A DNA stretch of 64,000 bases, taken from Planctomycetia bacterium (GTDB taxonomy: Bacteria; Planctomycetota; GCA-002687715). Positions 1 through 8,769 of the stretch are shown one piece after another. Numbering within the stretch: position 1 is the stretch's first letter; every line of letters begins with the position of its first letter. The stretch is from positions 62,001-126,000 of the forward strand of contig SXUL01000118.1 in the NCBI GenBank assembly GCA_005790545.1, in the 5' to 3' direction. Both the position numbers and the translations under genes were made by a program. The notes under the pieces were generated by a model, which searched no databases, was not told the origin of the DNA, and saw only the letters and a list, made by a program, of their open reading frames with translations.

Positions 1-672
1 GTGATGATGCCCGGCGGCGTGCTTGAGTATCGGGACAAATCCCGGCAGTTGGGACTCGGAGAAGTCTCCATCGACACGGTGGGTTGGGGATGCACTCTGG
101 CCGATCTCGACCTCGATGGTCGCCAGGATCTCGCAGTCGCAAACGGAAGCACTCTTGAGCGGCGCGACAATGCACAAATGCTCTTGGCAGAGCCCATGTT
201 CCTCTATTGGAACGAAGGCCGACGCTTCGTGAACCTCGCTCCGTCAGCAGGGTCCGACGCAGCAGCGCCACGCAACGCCCGCGGTCTCGCCGCCGCAGAC
301 TTCGACGCCGACGGCGATGTTGATCTCGCGCTCAACATCAACCGCGGCAGGCCGCTGCTGCTTCGCAACGACACGAAAACACCTGGGCGGAGTTTGACGG
401 TCATCCTCGACGCACCGGACGCGCTCTGTCGGGGTGCGCGCATCGAGACAGTCACCTCTGGCAGGAAGCAACTCCGCTGGGTGGGTGCTGATGTCTCTTT
501 CCTCTCGCAGCACGATCTGCGCCAGATCATCGGGCTCGGTCTGGCCAAGGCAGTCGACAGGCTCACCATCCGCTTCCTCGACGGTGTTGAAATCACCGAG
601 ACCAACGTGCCAGCCGGGCGCATCACGGTCAAGCACCCGTTGCATCCGCAGCACTCCGCCCCGCCGCGTTGA
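1..672 (+). CDS. FG-GAP/VCBS repeat protein with ASPIC/UnbV C-terminus (5' end outside window)
   Basis: This is the C-terminal 223 residues of a secreted-type beta-propeller protein; the reading frame is open to the window edge, so the true start lies to the left. Two FG-GAP calcium-loop motifs are visible (DLDLDGRQD near residue 35 and DFDADGDVD near residue 100). They are followed by a stretch with the ASPIC/UnbV pattern: GARIE, then SQHDLRQIIGLG, then a final beta segment ending TVKHP. In the CRTAC1/UnbV family this combination sits at the end of proteins of several hundred residues, thought to act outside the cytoplasm; no enzymatic role is established. It converges on the RCC1 gene downstream, with a GC-rich hairpin between them. 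Confidence 0.8.
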   Translation: MMMPGGVLEYRDKSRQLGLGEVSIDTVGWGCTLADLDLDGRQDLAVANGSTLERRDNAQMLLAEPMFLYWNEGRRFVNLAPSAGSDAAAPRNARGLAAADFDADGDVDLALNINRGRPLLLRNDTKTPGRSLTVILDAPDALCRGARIETVTSGRKQLRWVGADVSFLSQHDLRQIIGLGLAKAVDRLTIRFLDGVEITETNVPAGRITVKHPLHPQHSAPPR

Positions 673-780
673 TCGCGAGCCGAACAGTCGCGCGAGTGAA
701 TCCGCGCATGCTGTTGCTGAACGACCTTCGGACTCCCTCGCTCCGCGAACCCGAATGTCTCGCACCGGCAAACAGGCGCT

Positions 781-811
781 GCACGCGTGGCACAACGACC
801 GCCACGCGTGC
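781..811. terminator. GC-rich hairpin between convergent genes
   Basis: Perfect 11-bp arms (GCACGCGTGGC and GCCACGCGTGC) enclose a 9-nt loop. It lies 9 nt past the stop of the leftward RCC1 gene and about 110 nt past the stop of the rightward FG-GAP gene. Only a three-T run follows on the minus strand, so termination efficiency is uncertain. Confidence 0.5.
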
Positions 812-819
812 AGGCCCCA

Positions 820-2397
820 TCAGAAGGTGTGGCTGGCGACGTTCGAATCGGCGACCACGCCAGTGAGAGGATTGAGGGCGACACTGACACCGTGCACGGT
901 AAGCCCAGCGAGAAGTGCAGGCGGGATCGCAACACTCGCACTTGCTCCACCAGACGAACCCAGCGCTCCGAATGCGAATGTGAGACCGTTGATGCCCGCA
1001 TCGAGCCACGCGAAGACATCCGCCTGGGTGGCGTGCAGGCCGTACCATGCGCCCGTGCCCGGGCTGCTGGCGTTCAATGGATCGACACTGAATACGTTGA
1101 AGTAATAGTGCGCCGAGCCGAGAGCACCAATTTCAGTGTTGCACGGAATGGTGATGCCGACGGCGGCTGGACTCAACACCATGATCACGAGGCTGTAGGA
1201 CACTGCGCCATTGAGGGAGAAGCCGAGGATCGGTTGCGGGGCGTTCTGCTGCGTTGTGTTTCCAAGACCGAGTTGGCCATAGTCGTTCTCCCCACACGCC
1301 TTCAGAGCGCCGTCCCCGAGCAGGGCGAGAGAGTGCCTCCTTCCTGCAGCCACGGCCAATACGTTGGAGAGCCCGAGGGCGACCTGTGGAGTGCTCTGAT
1401 GAAACAGGTTCCCGGTACCGAGTTGACCGCGCGAGCCACTTCCCCATGCCTTCACAGTGCCATCCGTGAGAATTGCGAGGGTGTGGTTGCCGTTCGCATC
1501 CACGGCGGTAACGGTGGAGAGTCCAGGAATGGACTGCGGCGTGTGTTGGTTCGTCGTGTTCCCGATGCCGAGTTGGCCATGGAAATTAGCCCCCCATGCC
1601 TTCAGAGTTCCGCCCGCGATCAACGCGAGAGAGTGGTCCGCTCCTGCAGACACGGCCATAACATTGGAGAGTCCGGCTATGGTTTGAGGAGTGGTCGCCA
1701 ACATCACAGGTCCAACACCCAGTTGTCCCAGGAAACCCCATCCCCACGCCTTCACCGTGCCGTCCGACAGAAGTGCCAAGGAGTGATAGTCACCCGCTGC
1801 CACAGCCGTCACGTTCGCGAGACCGGGGATGAGCTGCGGCGTGTACCGATCATTGGTATTCCCGAGGCCGAGTTGTCCGTTATTGCCTCCTCCCCACGCC
1901 ATCACCGTGCCGTTCGCGAGCAATGCGAGACAGTGATCACGGCCAGCATCCACGGCAGCGACATTGGATAGGCCGGGAATGAGTTGGGGAAGGGACTGGT
2001 GCAAAGTGTTCCCGACCCCGAGTTGGCCGAAGGTATTGTTGCCCCAAGCATGCAGCGATCCGTCTGAGTGGAGCGCAATGGACCACAACATGCCGGCGCT
2101 GACAGCCGTGACGCTGGAGAGACCCGCGATGAGTTGAGGTGTCAATTGCTCCGTCATGTTTCCGTTGCCCAACTCTCCATATTGGTTTCCGCCCCATGCC
2201 TTCACCGTGCCGTCGGCACTGAGAGCAAGCGTATGATAAGCACCGCCCGCGATCTTCGGCGTCGTCACAAAAACCTGTGCGGAGGTGGTGCCGATCACCA
2301 GGAGCAGGACCGCTCCTGCCCACGCGCATTGCATCCTTGAGTACGCCGCTCCGCCACCCTGGATAGAACACTCACCACGCATCTTCACTGCAGTCAT
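820..2397 (-). CDS. Secreted RCC1-repeat protein (first of two paralogues)
   Basis: A 525-residue protein made almost entirely of RCC1-type repeats, which fold as a seven-bladed beta-propeller. Each unit reads roughly as LxSDGTVKAWGxNxxGQLGxGN, then TPQLIPGLSNVxAVxAG; about eight are visible. A hydrophobic segment ending TTSAQ near the N-terminus looks like a signal peptide, so an exported protein is likely. The last 120 residues are not RCC1 and form a beta-rich C-terminal module. The ATG at 2397 is preferred over the longer frame from 2487 because AAGGAG lies about 10 nt upstream and it puts the signal peptide near the N-terminus. It is a close paralogue of the gene at 15180-16766, especially in the final 110 residues. 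The ligand is unknown. Confidence 0.85.
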   Translation of the reverse strand: MTAVKMRGECSIQGGGAAYSRMQCAWAGAVLLLVIGTTSAQVFVTTPKIAGGAYHTLALSADGTVKAWGGNQYGELGNGNMTEQLTPQLIAGLSSVTAVSAGMLWSIALHSDGSLHAWGNNTFGQLGVGNTLHQSLPQLIPGLSNVAAVDAGRDHCLALLANGTVMAWGGGNNGQLGLGNTNDRYTPQLIPGLANVTAVAAGDYHSLALLSDGTVKAWGWGFLGQLGVGPVMLATTPQTIAGLSNVMAVSAGADHSLALIAGGTLKAWGANFHGQLGIGNTTNQHTPQSIPGLSTVTAVDANGNHTLAILTDGTVKAWGSGSRGQLGTGNLFHQSTPQVALGLSNVLAVAAGRRHSLALLGDGALKACGENDYGQLGLGNTTQQNAPQPILGFSLNGAVSYSLVIMVLSPAAVGITIPCNTEIGALGSAHYYFNVFSVDPLNASSPGTGAWYGLHATQADVFAWLDAGINGLTFAFGALGSSGGASASVAIPPALLAGLTVHGVSVALNPLTGVVADSNVASHTF

Positions 2398-2446
2398 CTC
2401 TTCATCTCCTTGCGGACGTTTGATTGCGGAGCCTGCATGGCCCCAC

Positions 2447-2833
2447 TCATGACTCCTTCGCACGGGAACCAAGAATCTCCCGATCAATCTGCAGGCACCG
2501 GCCCTCTACCACGCGCGCCTCGCTGCAACCAGGCCCTGACGCAACAGTTGCAACGCGCAGAAGCAGTACCTGATCCTCTCCCTGCTGCATAAACTGAAAA
2601 CGCTCCCGCGCCTGCGTGATGATCATGCGGCCGACGGAATTCACGCGTGCGGACGCACGAAACACCAGCACGCAAGCGCGATGTTCGCGGGCCGCGTCTG
2701 GACAGGCAAGTGGGAAGGCCCTCAGTGCATCGCTCAGCTGCCGAGCCAGTTCACTCCACCGCTGGCGTTGAAGGTGAATGACAGATTGCTGTAGCCACCA
2801 ACCATATAGGGCGACGGATGGAACAGACAACAA
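2447..2833 (-). CDS. Hypothetical small protein, uncertain
   Basis: An open frame of 128 codons upstream of the RCC1 gene on the same strand. The translated composition is mixed polar and hydrophobic rather than the Arg/Ala/Pro-rich pattern of antisense shadow frames here. The central part (for example RMIITQARERFQFMQQGEDQ) could be a real alpha/beta fold. I recognise no family, see no clear ribosome-binding site, and cannot place the start with confidence. It overlaps the remnant at 2734-3213 in another frame, so at most one of the two is intact. It may be part of a decayed gene. Confidence 0.3.
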   Translation of the reverse strand: MLSVPSVALYGWWLQQSVIHLQRQRWSELARQLSDALRAFPLACPDAAREHRACVLVFRASARVNSVGRMIITQARERFQFMQQGEDQVLLLRVATVASGPGCSEARVVEGRCLQIDREILGSRAKES

Positions 2834-3213
2834 ATCATGTCATTCGGAGCGGCGCTTGTTCCGCTGCCGCACACTCGAGCCTGTTGCGCCAATGCCCACG
2901 CTGCTTGTCCCTCCCCACGGAAAACAGACATGGTGCAGGTCGTTGCAGGTCACCGAGAAACACCACGAAGGCCTGATCATCTCCGCCAGACATCGTGCGC
3001 GCCCCCCATTGCCCATTGACCTGGCAGGCTTGCGAAGGCCCGGGTTCCGTTCGGGGATGAGGCATCAACGGCGAGCAGTTGCGCTGAGAGCGTTCCTGCA
3101 GGTGCACAGAGGAGGATCGGACAGGGCGAACTCGCTCCGCCCGTCGGGCAAGAGGTTTGGCGCACGCTTGCGGGAGCGTTGCGGTTCTCATAAAAACCCT
3201 TGGCACCACACAT
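2734..3213 (-). pseudogene. Possible decayed coding remnant, function unknown
   Basis: Two open stretches lie in the same minus-strand frame (3213-2977 and 2931-2734), separated by two in-frame stops. The intervening sense seems to continue in a neighbouring frame (SGGDDQAFVVFLGDLQ). The last part ends in a plausible beta-rich protein terminus (GGYSNLSFTFNASGGVNW). This pattern fits a gene carrying at least one frameshift, but I recognise no family. Outside this and the uncertain frame at 2447-2833, I see nothing coding between 2398 and 3211. Confidence 0.25.
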
Positions 3214-4147
3214 GGCCTGCGACGAATCAAACCCGCCGTCTCCCCTGCCCTTGCGGAAGCCCGATTGGCTGAAGGTGAAGCTCGGCGGCGGCGCGAACTA
3301 CGCACGCATCAAAGGGTTGCGCGAGAGTCTCGGCCTCGCCACGGTCTGTGAAGAGGCCCGCTGCCCGAACATCGGTGAATGCTGGAACGCTGGCACTGCC
3401 ACCTTCATGCTCCTCGGCGACACCTGCACGCGCGCCTGCCGCTTCTGCAACGTGAAGACCGGCAACCCTGGTGGAATGGTGGATGAAGGCGAGCCCGCCC
3501 GCGTGGCTGAAGCCATTGCGACCATGGATCTCAGTTATGTGGTCTTCACCATGGTGGACCGGGATGACCTTGCAGACGGCGGCGCCGCCCATGTCGCGCG
3601 CTGCGTCAATGCCGCGCGGGCTCGCTCGCCGCAGCTCCTCGTCGAAGTGCTCACGGGCGACTTCCGCGCGCGCAGGGACGACCTCGCGCTCGTCGCAGCC
3701 AGCGGCGCCTCTGTCCTCGCACACAACGTCGAGACGGTGCGCTCCATCACGCGCAAGGTGCGCGATGGCAAGAGCAGCTACGAGAACACCCTCGCCGCCC
3801 TCGTCCACTACAAGAACCTCGCGCCGGCGAAGCTCACCAAGTCCAGCCTGATGCTCGGGCTCGGTGAGACGGCCGACGAGATCCGCGAGACCTTGAACGA
3901 CCTTCGCGCCGCCAACGTGGACATCCTGACCCTCGGCCAGTACCTGCAACCAAGCACATGGCACCTGCCTGTCAGCGAGTACGTGACACCCGCACGCTTC
4001 GAGGAATGGCGCACGGTTGCGTTGCAGCTCGGGTTCCTCTTCGTCGCCTCGGGTCCGCTCGTCCGGAGCAGTTATCGTGCCGGCGAACTCTTCACCGAAC
4101 GCTGGCTGCGCGAACGCGAAACCGGCATCGGCGGAACGTCCGTATGA
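3212..4147 (+). CDS. lipA: Lipoyl synthase (radical SAM)
   Basis: LipA inserts two sulfur atoms into protein-bound octanoyl groups to form lipoyl cofactor on E2 and GcvH proteins. Both iron-sulfur cluster motifs are present: the auxiliary cluster CX4CX5C (Cys46, Cys51, Cys57) and the radical-SAM CX3CX2C (Cys72, Cys76, Cys79). The C-terminal RSSY auxiliary-cluster serine motif is also present near residue 286. The 311-residue length is normal. I chose the ATG at 3212; an in-frame TTG at 3200 is an alternative. Its stop overlaps the ATG of the E1alpha gene (ATGA at 4144-4147), so LipA is translationally coupled to the enzyme complex it matures. It heads the six-gene oxoacid dehydrogenase operon. 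Confidence 0.97.
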   Translation: MACDESNPPSPLPLRKPDWLKVKLGGGANYARIKGLRESLGLATVCEEARCPNIGECWNAGTATFMLLGDTCTRACRFCNVKTGNPGGMVDEGEPARVAEAIATMDLSYVVFTMVDRDDLADGGAAHVARCVNAARARSPQLLVEVLTGDFRARRDDLALVAASGASVLAHNVETVRSITRKVRDGKSSYENTLAALVHYKNLAPAKLTKSSLMLGLGETADEIRETLNDLRAANVDILTLGQYLQPSTWHLPVSEYVTPARFEEWRTVALQLGFLFVASGPLVRSSYRAGELFTERWLRERETGIGGTSV

Positions 4148-5253
4148 CCACCACTCTCGAAACCGTCATGGGCACCAGCGGGCCGGGCCTCGAGCTCGCC
4201 GCCCCGCGCCTCACGCGCGAACAGTTCCTCGTTCTGCACCGCGCCATGGTGCGCACACGCAAGCTCGACGAACGCGGCATGAAGCTGCAGCGCCAGGGGC
4301 GCATCGGCTTCTACGTCCCGTCTTTCGGCGAAGAGGCCGCGCAGATCGGTTCGGCAGCAGCACTGGATGCAGCGGACTGGATCTCGCCGAGCTATCGCCA
4401 ACCGGGCACTGCGCTGTGGCGCGGTGTCAAACCCGTCGAGATGCTCGACAACTGCTTCGGCAACGCGGGCGATGCGGCCAAGGGCCGGCAGATGCCCGTG
4501 CACTACACCTTCCGCTCGCGGAACTTCATCTCCATCGGCTCTCCCATCGGCACGCAGATCGCGCACGCCGCGGGTGTGGCCATGGCCATGAAGATCCGTG
4601 GCGACGGCCACGTGTGCCTCACCTATCTCGGCGACGGCGCAACCAGCAGCAACGATTTCCATACCGGCCTGAACTTCGGCGGCGTCTTCAAGGCGCCGTG
4701 CGTGTTCATCTGCATCAACAATCAGTACGCCATCTCGCTTTGCGTGACGGGGCAGACCACGTCTGTCAGCATCGCGGACAAGGCCGTTGCCTACGGCATG
4801 CCGGGGCGCCGCGTCGATGGCAACGATGTGCTCGCGGTCTACAGCGCGACGAAGGATGCCGTGGATGCCGCCCGCCGCGGCGAAGGTCCCACGCTCCTCG
4901 AACTCTTCTCGTTCCGCATGGGGCCACATTCTTCGAGTGACGACCCCTCGCGCTACCGCCCGAAGGCCATGGAAGAAGAGTGGGCGGCGAAGGACCCGAT
5001 CCAGCGCTTCGAGAAGTGGCTGATTGCGAACGGCCACGCGGATGCTGCGGCTCTGGCAGCGGTTCACGCAGCCGCTGAAGAAGAGATGTCCGAAGCCGCC
5101 AAGGAATCCGAAACGAAACCCGCACCGGCGAAGGATTCGCTCTTTGACGATGTATTCGCCGAGCGTCCGGCCGGGCTCTTGAAGCAGCGCACGGCGCTGC
5201 TCGCCGAAGGTGATGCCCACGCTGCGGACATGAACGCCGCATTCCCCCTCTGA
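4144..5253 (+). CDS. 2-oxoacid dehydrogenase E1 alpha subunit, branched-chain type (copy 1)
   Basis: This 369-residue subunit forms the thiamine-pyrophosphate enzyme with E1beta and decarboxylates 2-oxoacids, passing the acyl group to lipoyl-E2. The TPP motif is GDG at 163-165 through NN at 192-193. The loop MGPHSSSDDPSRYR resembles the HSTSDD loop of branched-chain oxoacid dehydrogenases more than the HSMSDP loop of pyruvate dehydrogenases. The substrate is therefore probably a branched-chain 2-oxoacid, by inference. The ATG overlaps the lipA stop, which fixes the start. The E1beta gene follows after 8 nt. A second E1alpha gene lies three genes downstream, with about half of aligned residues identical by eye; both end in AFPL. 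Confidence 0.93.
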   Translation: MTTTLETVMGTSGPGLELAAPRLTREQFLVLHRAMVRTRKLDERGMKLQRQGRIGFYVPSFGEEAAQIGSAAALDAADWISPSYRQPGTALWRGVKPVEMLDNCFGNAGDAAKGRQMPVHYTFRSRNFISIGSPIGTQIAHAAGVAMAMKIRGDGHVCLTYLGDGATSSNDFHTGLNFGGVFKAPCVFICINNQYAISLCVTGQTTSVSIADKAVAYGMPGRRVDGNDVLAVYSATKDAVDAARRGEGPTLLELFSFRMGPHSSSDDPSRYRPKAMEEEWAAKDPIQRFEKWLIANGHADAAALAAVHAAAEEEMSEAAKESETKPAPAKDSLFDDVFAERPAGLLKQRTALLAEGDAHAADMNAAFPL

Positions 5254-5261
5254 GCCACGAC

Positions 5262-6257
5262 ATGAGTGCAACCAACGGCACAACCAACATGACCCTCCTG
5301 CAGGCGCTCAATCTCGCGCTGCACGAGGAAATGGAACGCTCGAAGGACGTGGTGGTCCTCGGCGAAGATGTGGGGCGCAACGGCGGTGTCTTCCGCACCA
5401 CCGACGGACTCTTCGCGAAGTTCGGCGCAGAGCGCGTCATGGACACGCCGCTCGCGGAATCCGGCATCATTGGCACCGCGGTGGGCATGGCCATGTACGG
5501 CCTGAAGCCCGTGGCGGAAATCCAGTTCTCAGACTTCATCTTCCCGGCCTTCGATCAGATCGTCTCGGAGATGGCGAAGATGCGCTATCGCTCGGGCGGC
5601 GAGTTCACCTGCCCAGTCGTGGTGCGCACACCTGCAGGTGGAGGCATTCGCGGGGGGCACTATCACTCGCAGTCGCCCGAGGCCTACTTCTGTCACACGC
5701 CAGGTCTGCAGGTGGTCTATCCAGCCACGCCGGAAGACGCGAAGGGCCTCTTGAAGAGCGCCATCCGTGGCGCTGATCCGGTGATCTTCTTCGAACCGAA
5801 GCGCATCTACCGCACAGTCAAGGGCGACGTGCCTAACGATCCTGATTTCACCGTGCCCATTGGCAAGGCGCGCGTCGCGCGCGCGGGCAAGGATGTCACC
5901 ATCGTGAGCTGGGGTGCCATGGTGCACACGTCGCTGGAAGCGGCGGAGAAGGCCGCGCGGAACGGTGTCGACATCGAGGTCATCGATCTGCGCACGCTGG
6001 TGCCTCTGGATGAAGAGTGCATTCTCACGAGCGTGCGGAAGACCGGGCGCGTGGTCATCGCCAGCGAGGCCACCCGCACCTGCGGTTTCGCTTCCGAAAT
6101 CAGCGCCATCATCGCCGAAGAAGCTATTGATTGCCTCGAAGCGCCCATCGTGCGCGTCACCGGCTACGACACGCCGTTCCCCTACACTCTTGAGCACGTC
6201 TACATGCCTGGCCCGGCGCGCGTGCTGGATGCGGTGCAACGTGTCAGGGCCTTTTGA
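5262..6257 (+). CDS. 2-oxoacid dehydrogenase E1 beta subunit
   Basis: A 331-residue partner of E1alpha, the transketolase-like half of the TPP enzyme. Characteristic segments are VVVLGEDVGRNGGVFR near residue 30, the conserved LAESGIIGTAVGMA segment with the TPP-activating glutamate near 67, and GGGIRGGHYHSQSPE near 125 with the active-site histidines. The ATG at 5262 is 8 nt after the E1alpha stop. It is the only E1beta in the window and so is the presumed partner for both E1alpha proteins. Neither pyruvate nor branched-chain specificity is decided by this subunit alone. Confidence 0.93.
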   Translation: MSATNGTTNMTLLQALNLALHEEMERSKDVVVLGEDVGRNGGVFRTTDGLFAKFGAERVMDTPLAESGIIGTAVGMAMYGLKPVAEIQFSDFIFPAFDQIVSEMAKMRYRSGGEFTCPVVVRTPAGGGIRGGHYHSQSPEAYFCHTPGLQVVYPATPEDAKGLLKSAIRGADPVIFFEPKRIYRTVKGDVPNDPDFTVPIGKARVARAGKDVTIVSWGAMVHTSLEAAEKAARNGVDIEVIDLRTLVPLDEECILTSVRKTGRVVIASEATRTCGFASEISAIIAEEAIDCLEAPIVRVTGYDTPFPYTLEHVYMPGPARVLDAVQRVRAF

Positions 6258-6271
6258 GCGGAGGACAGCAG

Positions 6272-7639
6272 ATGACCATCGAGTTCAAGCTGCCGGACAT
6301 CGGCGAGGGCGTGGCCGAGGGCGAGATCGTGCGCTGGATCGTCAATGAAGGCGATCAAGTGCGCGAAGACCAGCCCATGGTCGAAGTGATGACGGACAAG
6401 GCGACGGTGGAAATCGGCTCGCCGGTCACCGGCCGCGTCGCGAAGATCCTCGTGAAGGCCGGGCAGGTGGTGCCGGTGCACAGTGTGATCGTGCATCTGG
6501 AGAAGACGGGCGCTGCGACCAGCGCAGCTGCGCCGGCAGCGACGGCTCAGGCCTCGTTCCCTGCTCCGCAAGCGACGCATGCAGTTGCAGCGCCTGCCTC
6601 TGCCGCACCTGCCAGTGCCGCAGCCGAGGCCACTGCCTCCGACGCGAAGATCCTCGCGGCTCCGGCCACTCGCAAACTCGCACGCGAATCCGGCGTGCCG
6701 TTGGCTGCGGTTCCCGCAAGTGGCCCGCACGGCCGTGTCACGAAGGATGACCTCGTGAACTTCTTGAAGGGTGCACCGGGCGCAGCGCCCGCGGGCTTTG
6801 CGCCGCGCGTGGCCGCTGCATCAGCGCACGCACCCGCAGCCGCACGCGAAGTCGCGGCGCATGCCGCGCCCGCAGCACCAAGCACGGCAACCGCCGCAGC
6901 ACGGCACGCGCCCGCACCGCGGCCAGCATTCGCTGCAGGTGGCGAGGAACGCATCCCCTACCGCGGCATCCGCAAGGCCACCGGCGACCAGATGGTGCGC
7001 TCGGCCTTCACGGCACCGCACTTCACCTATGTCGAAGAGATCGACATGACAGCGCTATATGCGTTGCGAAAGGACGCTGCAGGCATCGCCGAGCAGGATG
7101 GCGTGAAGCTCACCTACCTCCCCTTCATCATGAAGGCTCTCTGCAGTGCGTTGCGTCGTCACCCATCCGCGAACGCCACCCTCGATGAGAAGGCCGGCGA
7201 GATCGTGGTGAAGAAGGACATTCACGTGGGCATCGCGACGGACACAGAGCGCGGGCTCATGGTGCCTGTCGTCCGCAACTGCGACGCGCGCTCGGTGCTC
7301 GACATCGCCGCCGATCTGCAACAGCTCACAGCGAAAGCTCGCGCCGGTCAGGCCTCGCGCGAAGAACTCACGGGCTCCACCATCACCATCACGTCTGCCG
7401 GTTCCATTGGCGGACTCTTCGCGACACCCATCATCAATCATCCCGAAGTCGCGATCCTCGGCGTCTACCAGATCAAGGAGAAGCCGGTGGTCCGGAATGG
7501 CGCCATCGTCATCGGGCGCGTGGGCTATCTCTCCATCACCCTTGATCACCGCGTGGTAGATGGCGGGACGGCGGCGCATCTCATGAACCACATGAAGAAG
7601 CTGCTTGAGAACCCGGGCTTGCTCGTGCTCGGAAGCTGA
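6272..7639 (+). CDS. 2-oxoacid dehydrogenase E2, dihydrolipoyl acyltransferase
   Basis: A 455-residue core enzyme carrying the lipoyl arm and acyl-CoA transferase. Domain order: one lipoyl domain at 1-80 with the modified lysine at 43 (TDKATVEI), an Ala/Pro linker, a peripheral-subunit-binding domain at about 130-170 (ATRKLARESGVPLAAV through GRVTKDDL), a second long Ala/Pro/His-rich linker, and a catalytic domain ending with DHRVVDGG (His426, Asp430). The ATG at 6272 is preferred over the in-frame TTG at 6254 because GGAGG precedes it and it begins exactly at the lipoyl domain. Lys43 is the presumed target of LipB (12745) and LipA (3212). Confidence 0.95.
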   Translation: MTIEFKLPDIGEGVAEGEIVRWIVNEGDQVREDQPMVEVMTDKATVEIGSPVTGRVAKILVKAGQVVPVHSVIVHLEKTGAATSAAAPAATAQASFPAPQATHAVAAPASAAPASAAAEATASDAKILAAPATRKLARESGVPLAAVPASGPHGRVTKDDLVNFLKGAPGAAPAGFAPRVAAASAHAPAAAREVAAHAAPAAPSTATAAARHAPAPRPAFAAGGEERIPYRGIRKATGDQMVRSAFTAPHFTYVEEIDMTALYALRKDAAGIAEQDGVKLTYLPFIMKALCSALRRHPSANATLDEKAGEIVVKKDIHVGIATDTERGLMVPVVRNCDARSVLDIAADLQQLTAKARAGQASREELTGSTITITSAGSIGGLFATPIINHPEVAILGVYQIKEKPVVRNGAIVIGRVGYLSITLDHRVVDGGTAAHLMNHMKKLLENPGLLVLGS

Positions 7640-7653
7640 GTTCGAAAGCGCCC

Positions 7654-8769
7654 ATGTCCATTCACTCGCAGCCGGAAGGGCTCGTGCGCGTGCTGCCTCT
7701 GCCAGGGCTGCCCGCGAATACGCGCGCACCGGAACTTCCCGCCGAGGAACACCGCTCGATGTTCCGGTCCATGCTGCTCATCCGCATGCTGGACGAGAAG
7801 ATGCTGCTCCTGCAACGACAGGGGCGCATCGCTTTCTTCGGGCCGAGTGCTGGCCAGGAAGCGGCCATCATCGGCAGCGGCGCGGTGGCACGGAAAGACG
7901 ACTGGGTTTTTCCGGCGCTCCGGGAAGCAGGCATCGCGCTGCACCGCGGTTTCCCGCTGGAGCAGTACTTCGGCCAGCTCTTCGGCAACGTGCTCGACCC
8001 ACAGCAGGGTCGTCAGCAGCCCATGCACTTTTCAAGCGGCGCGGTGCATTACGTCTCGCTCTCCTCGCCGATCGCCACGCAACTGCCGCAAGCAACCGGC
8101 GCCGCAGTCGCTGCGAAACTGAAGGGCGATGGTGCGGTGATCTTCGCGTACCTCGGCGACGGTGCCACCAGCGAACATGATTTTCACTGCGCTCTCAACT
8201 TCGCCGCAGTGTGGAAAGCTCCGGTCATCTTCTGCTGCCAGAACAACGGCTGGGCCATCAGCGTGCCCTTCGAGAAACAGACGGCCAGTGGCAGTGTGGC
8301 TGTGAAAGCCGCGGCCTACGGCATGCCGGGCATCGCCGTGGATGGCAATGACGCACTCGCCGTGCGCACCACGACGGAGTTGGCCTTTGCGCGAGCGCAG
8401 CGCGGCGAAGGTCCGGCACTGCTTGAGTTCGTGACCTGGCGGCGCGGAGGCCACTCCTCCTCGGATGATCCGACGCGCTACCGCGACGAAGCCAGCATTC
8501 CCGCTTGGGTGTTGGTCGATCCCATCGAGCGCTACCGCGCATGGTTGCGCGCTGGGGGCATTCTCGGTCCAGGTAACGAAGAGGCCATCGCCCTCGACTT
8601 GAAGGCCTCCATCGAGGAAGGCATCGCCAAAGCGGAGCACGCACCCCGCCCGGATCTCGATTCCATGTTCAGCGATGTGTACTCCACCATGCCCCCCGCA
8701 CTCACGCGCCAGATGATGAGCGCCGACCGCGACACCAGCGGCAAGGCCGAAGGAGCATTCCCCCTGTGA
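7654..8769 (+). CDS. 2-oxoacid dehydrogenase E1 alpha subunit, second copy
   Basis: A 371-residue paralogue of the subunit at 4144, placed between E2 and E3 where no E1 gene is normally found. The TPP motif is intact (GDG at 168-170, NN at 197-198), as is the RRGGHSSSDDPTRYR loop, so it looks catalytically competent. It differs from copy 1 in the substrate-side segment (FPALREAG against SPSYRQPG), in SSPIATQ against GSPIGTQ, and in a longer N-terminus. It starts 14 nt after the E2 stop, and its own stop overlaps the lpdA GTG. It may share E1beta and give a second substrate specificity, or pair with an E1beta elsewhere. The sequence alone does not decide. Confidence 0.92.
   Translation: MSIHSQPEGLVRVLPLPGLPANTRAPELPAEEHRSMFRSMLLIRMLDEKMLLLQRQGRIAFFGPSAGQEAAIIGSGAVARKDDWVFPALREAGIALHRGFPLEQYFGQLFGNVLDPQQGRQQPMHFSSGAVHYVSLSSPIATQLPQATGAAVAAKLKGDGAVIFAYLGDGATSEHDFHCALNFAAVWKAPVIFCCQNNGWAISVPFEKQTASGSVAVKAAAYGMPGIAVDGNDALAVRTTTELAFARAQRGEGPALLEFVTWRRGGHSSSDDPTRYRDEASIPAWVLVDPIERYRAWLRAGGILGPGNEEAIALDLKASIEEGIAKAEHAPRPDLDSMFSDVYSTMPPALTRQMMSADRDTSGKAEGAFPL

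Noticed and set aside
1080..2240. Tandem repeated DNA that could suggest a CRISPR or satellite
   Set aside because: The repeats are in-frame RCC1 units of about 50 codons with coding variation, not short identical repeats with spacers.
4072..5283. 403-codon minus-strand open frame antisense to E1alpha
   Set aside because: Arg/His/Gly-rich shadow frame of a clearly conserved gene; high GC removes stops. No family pattern.
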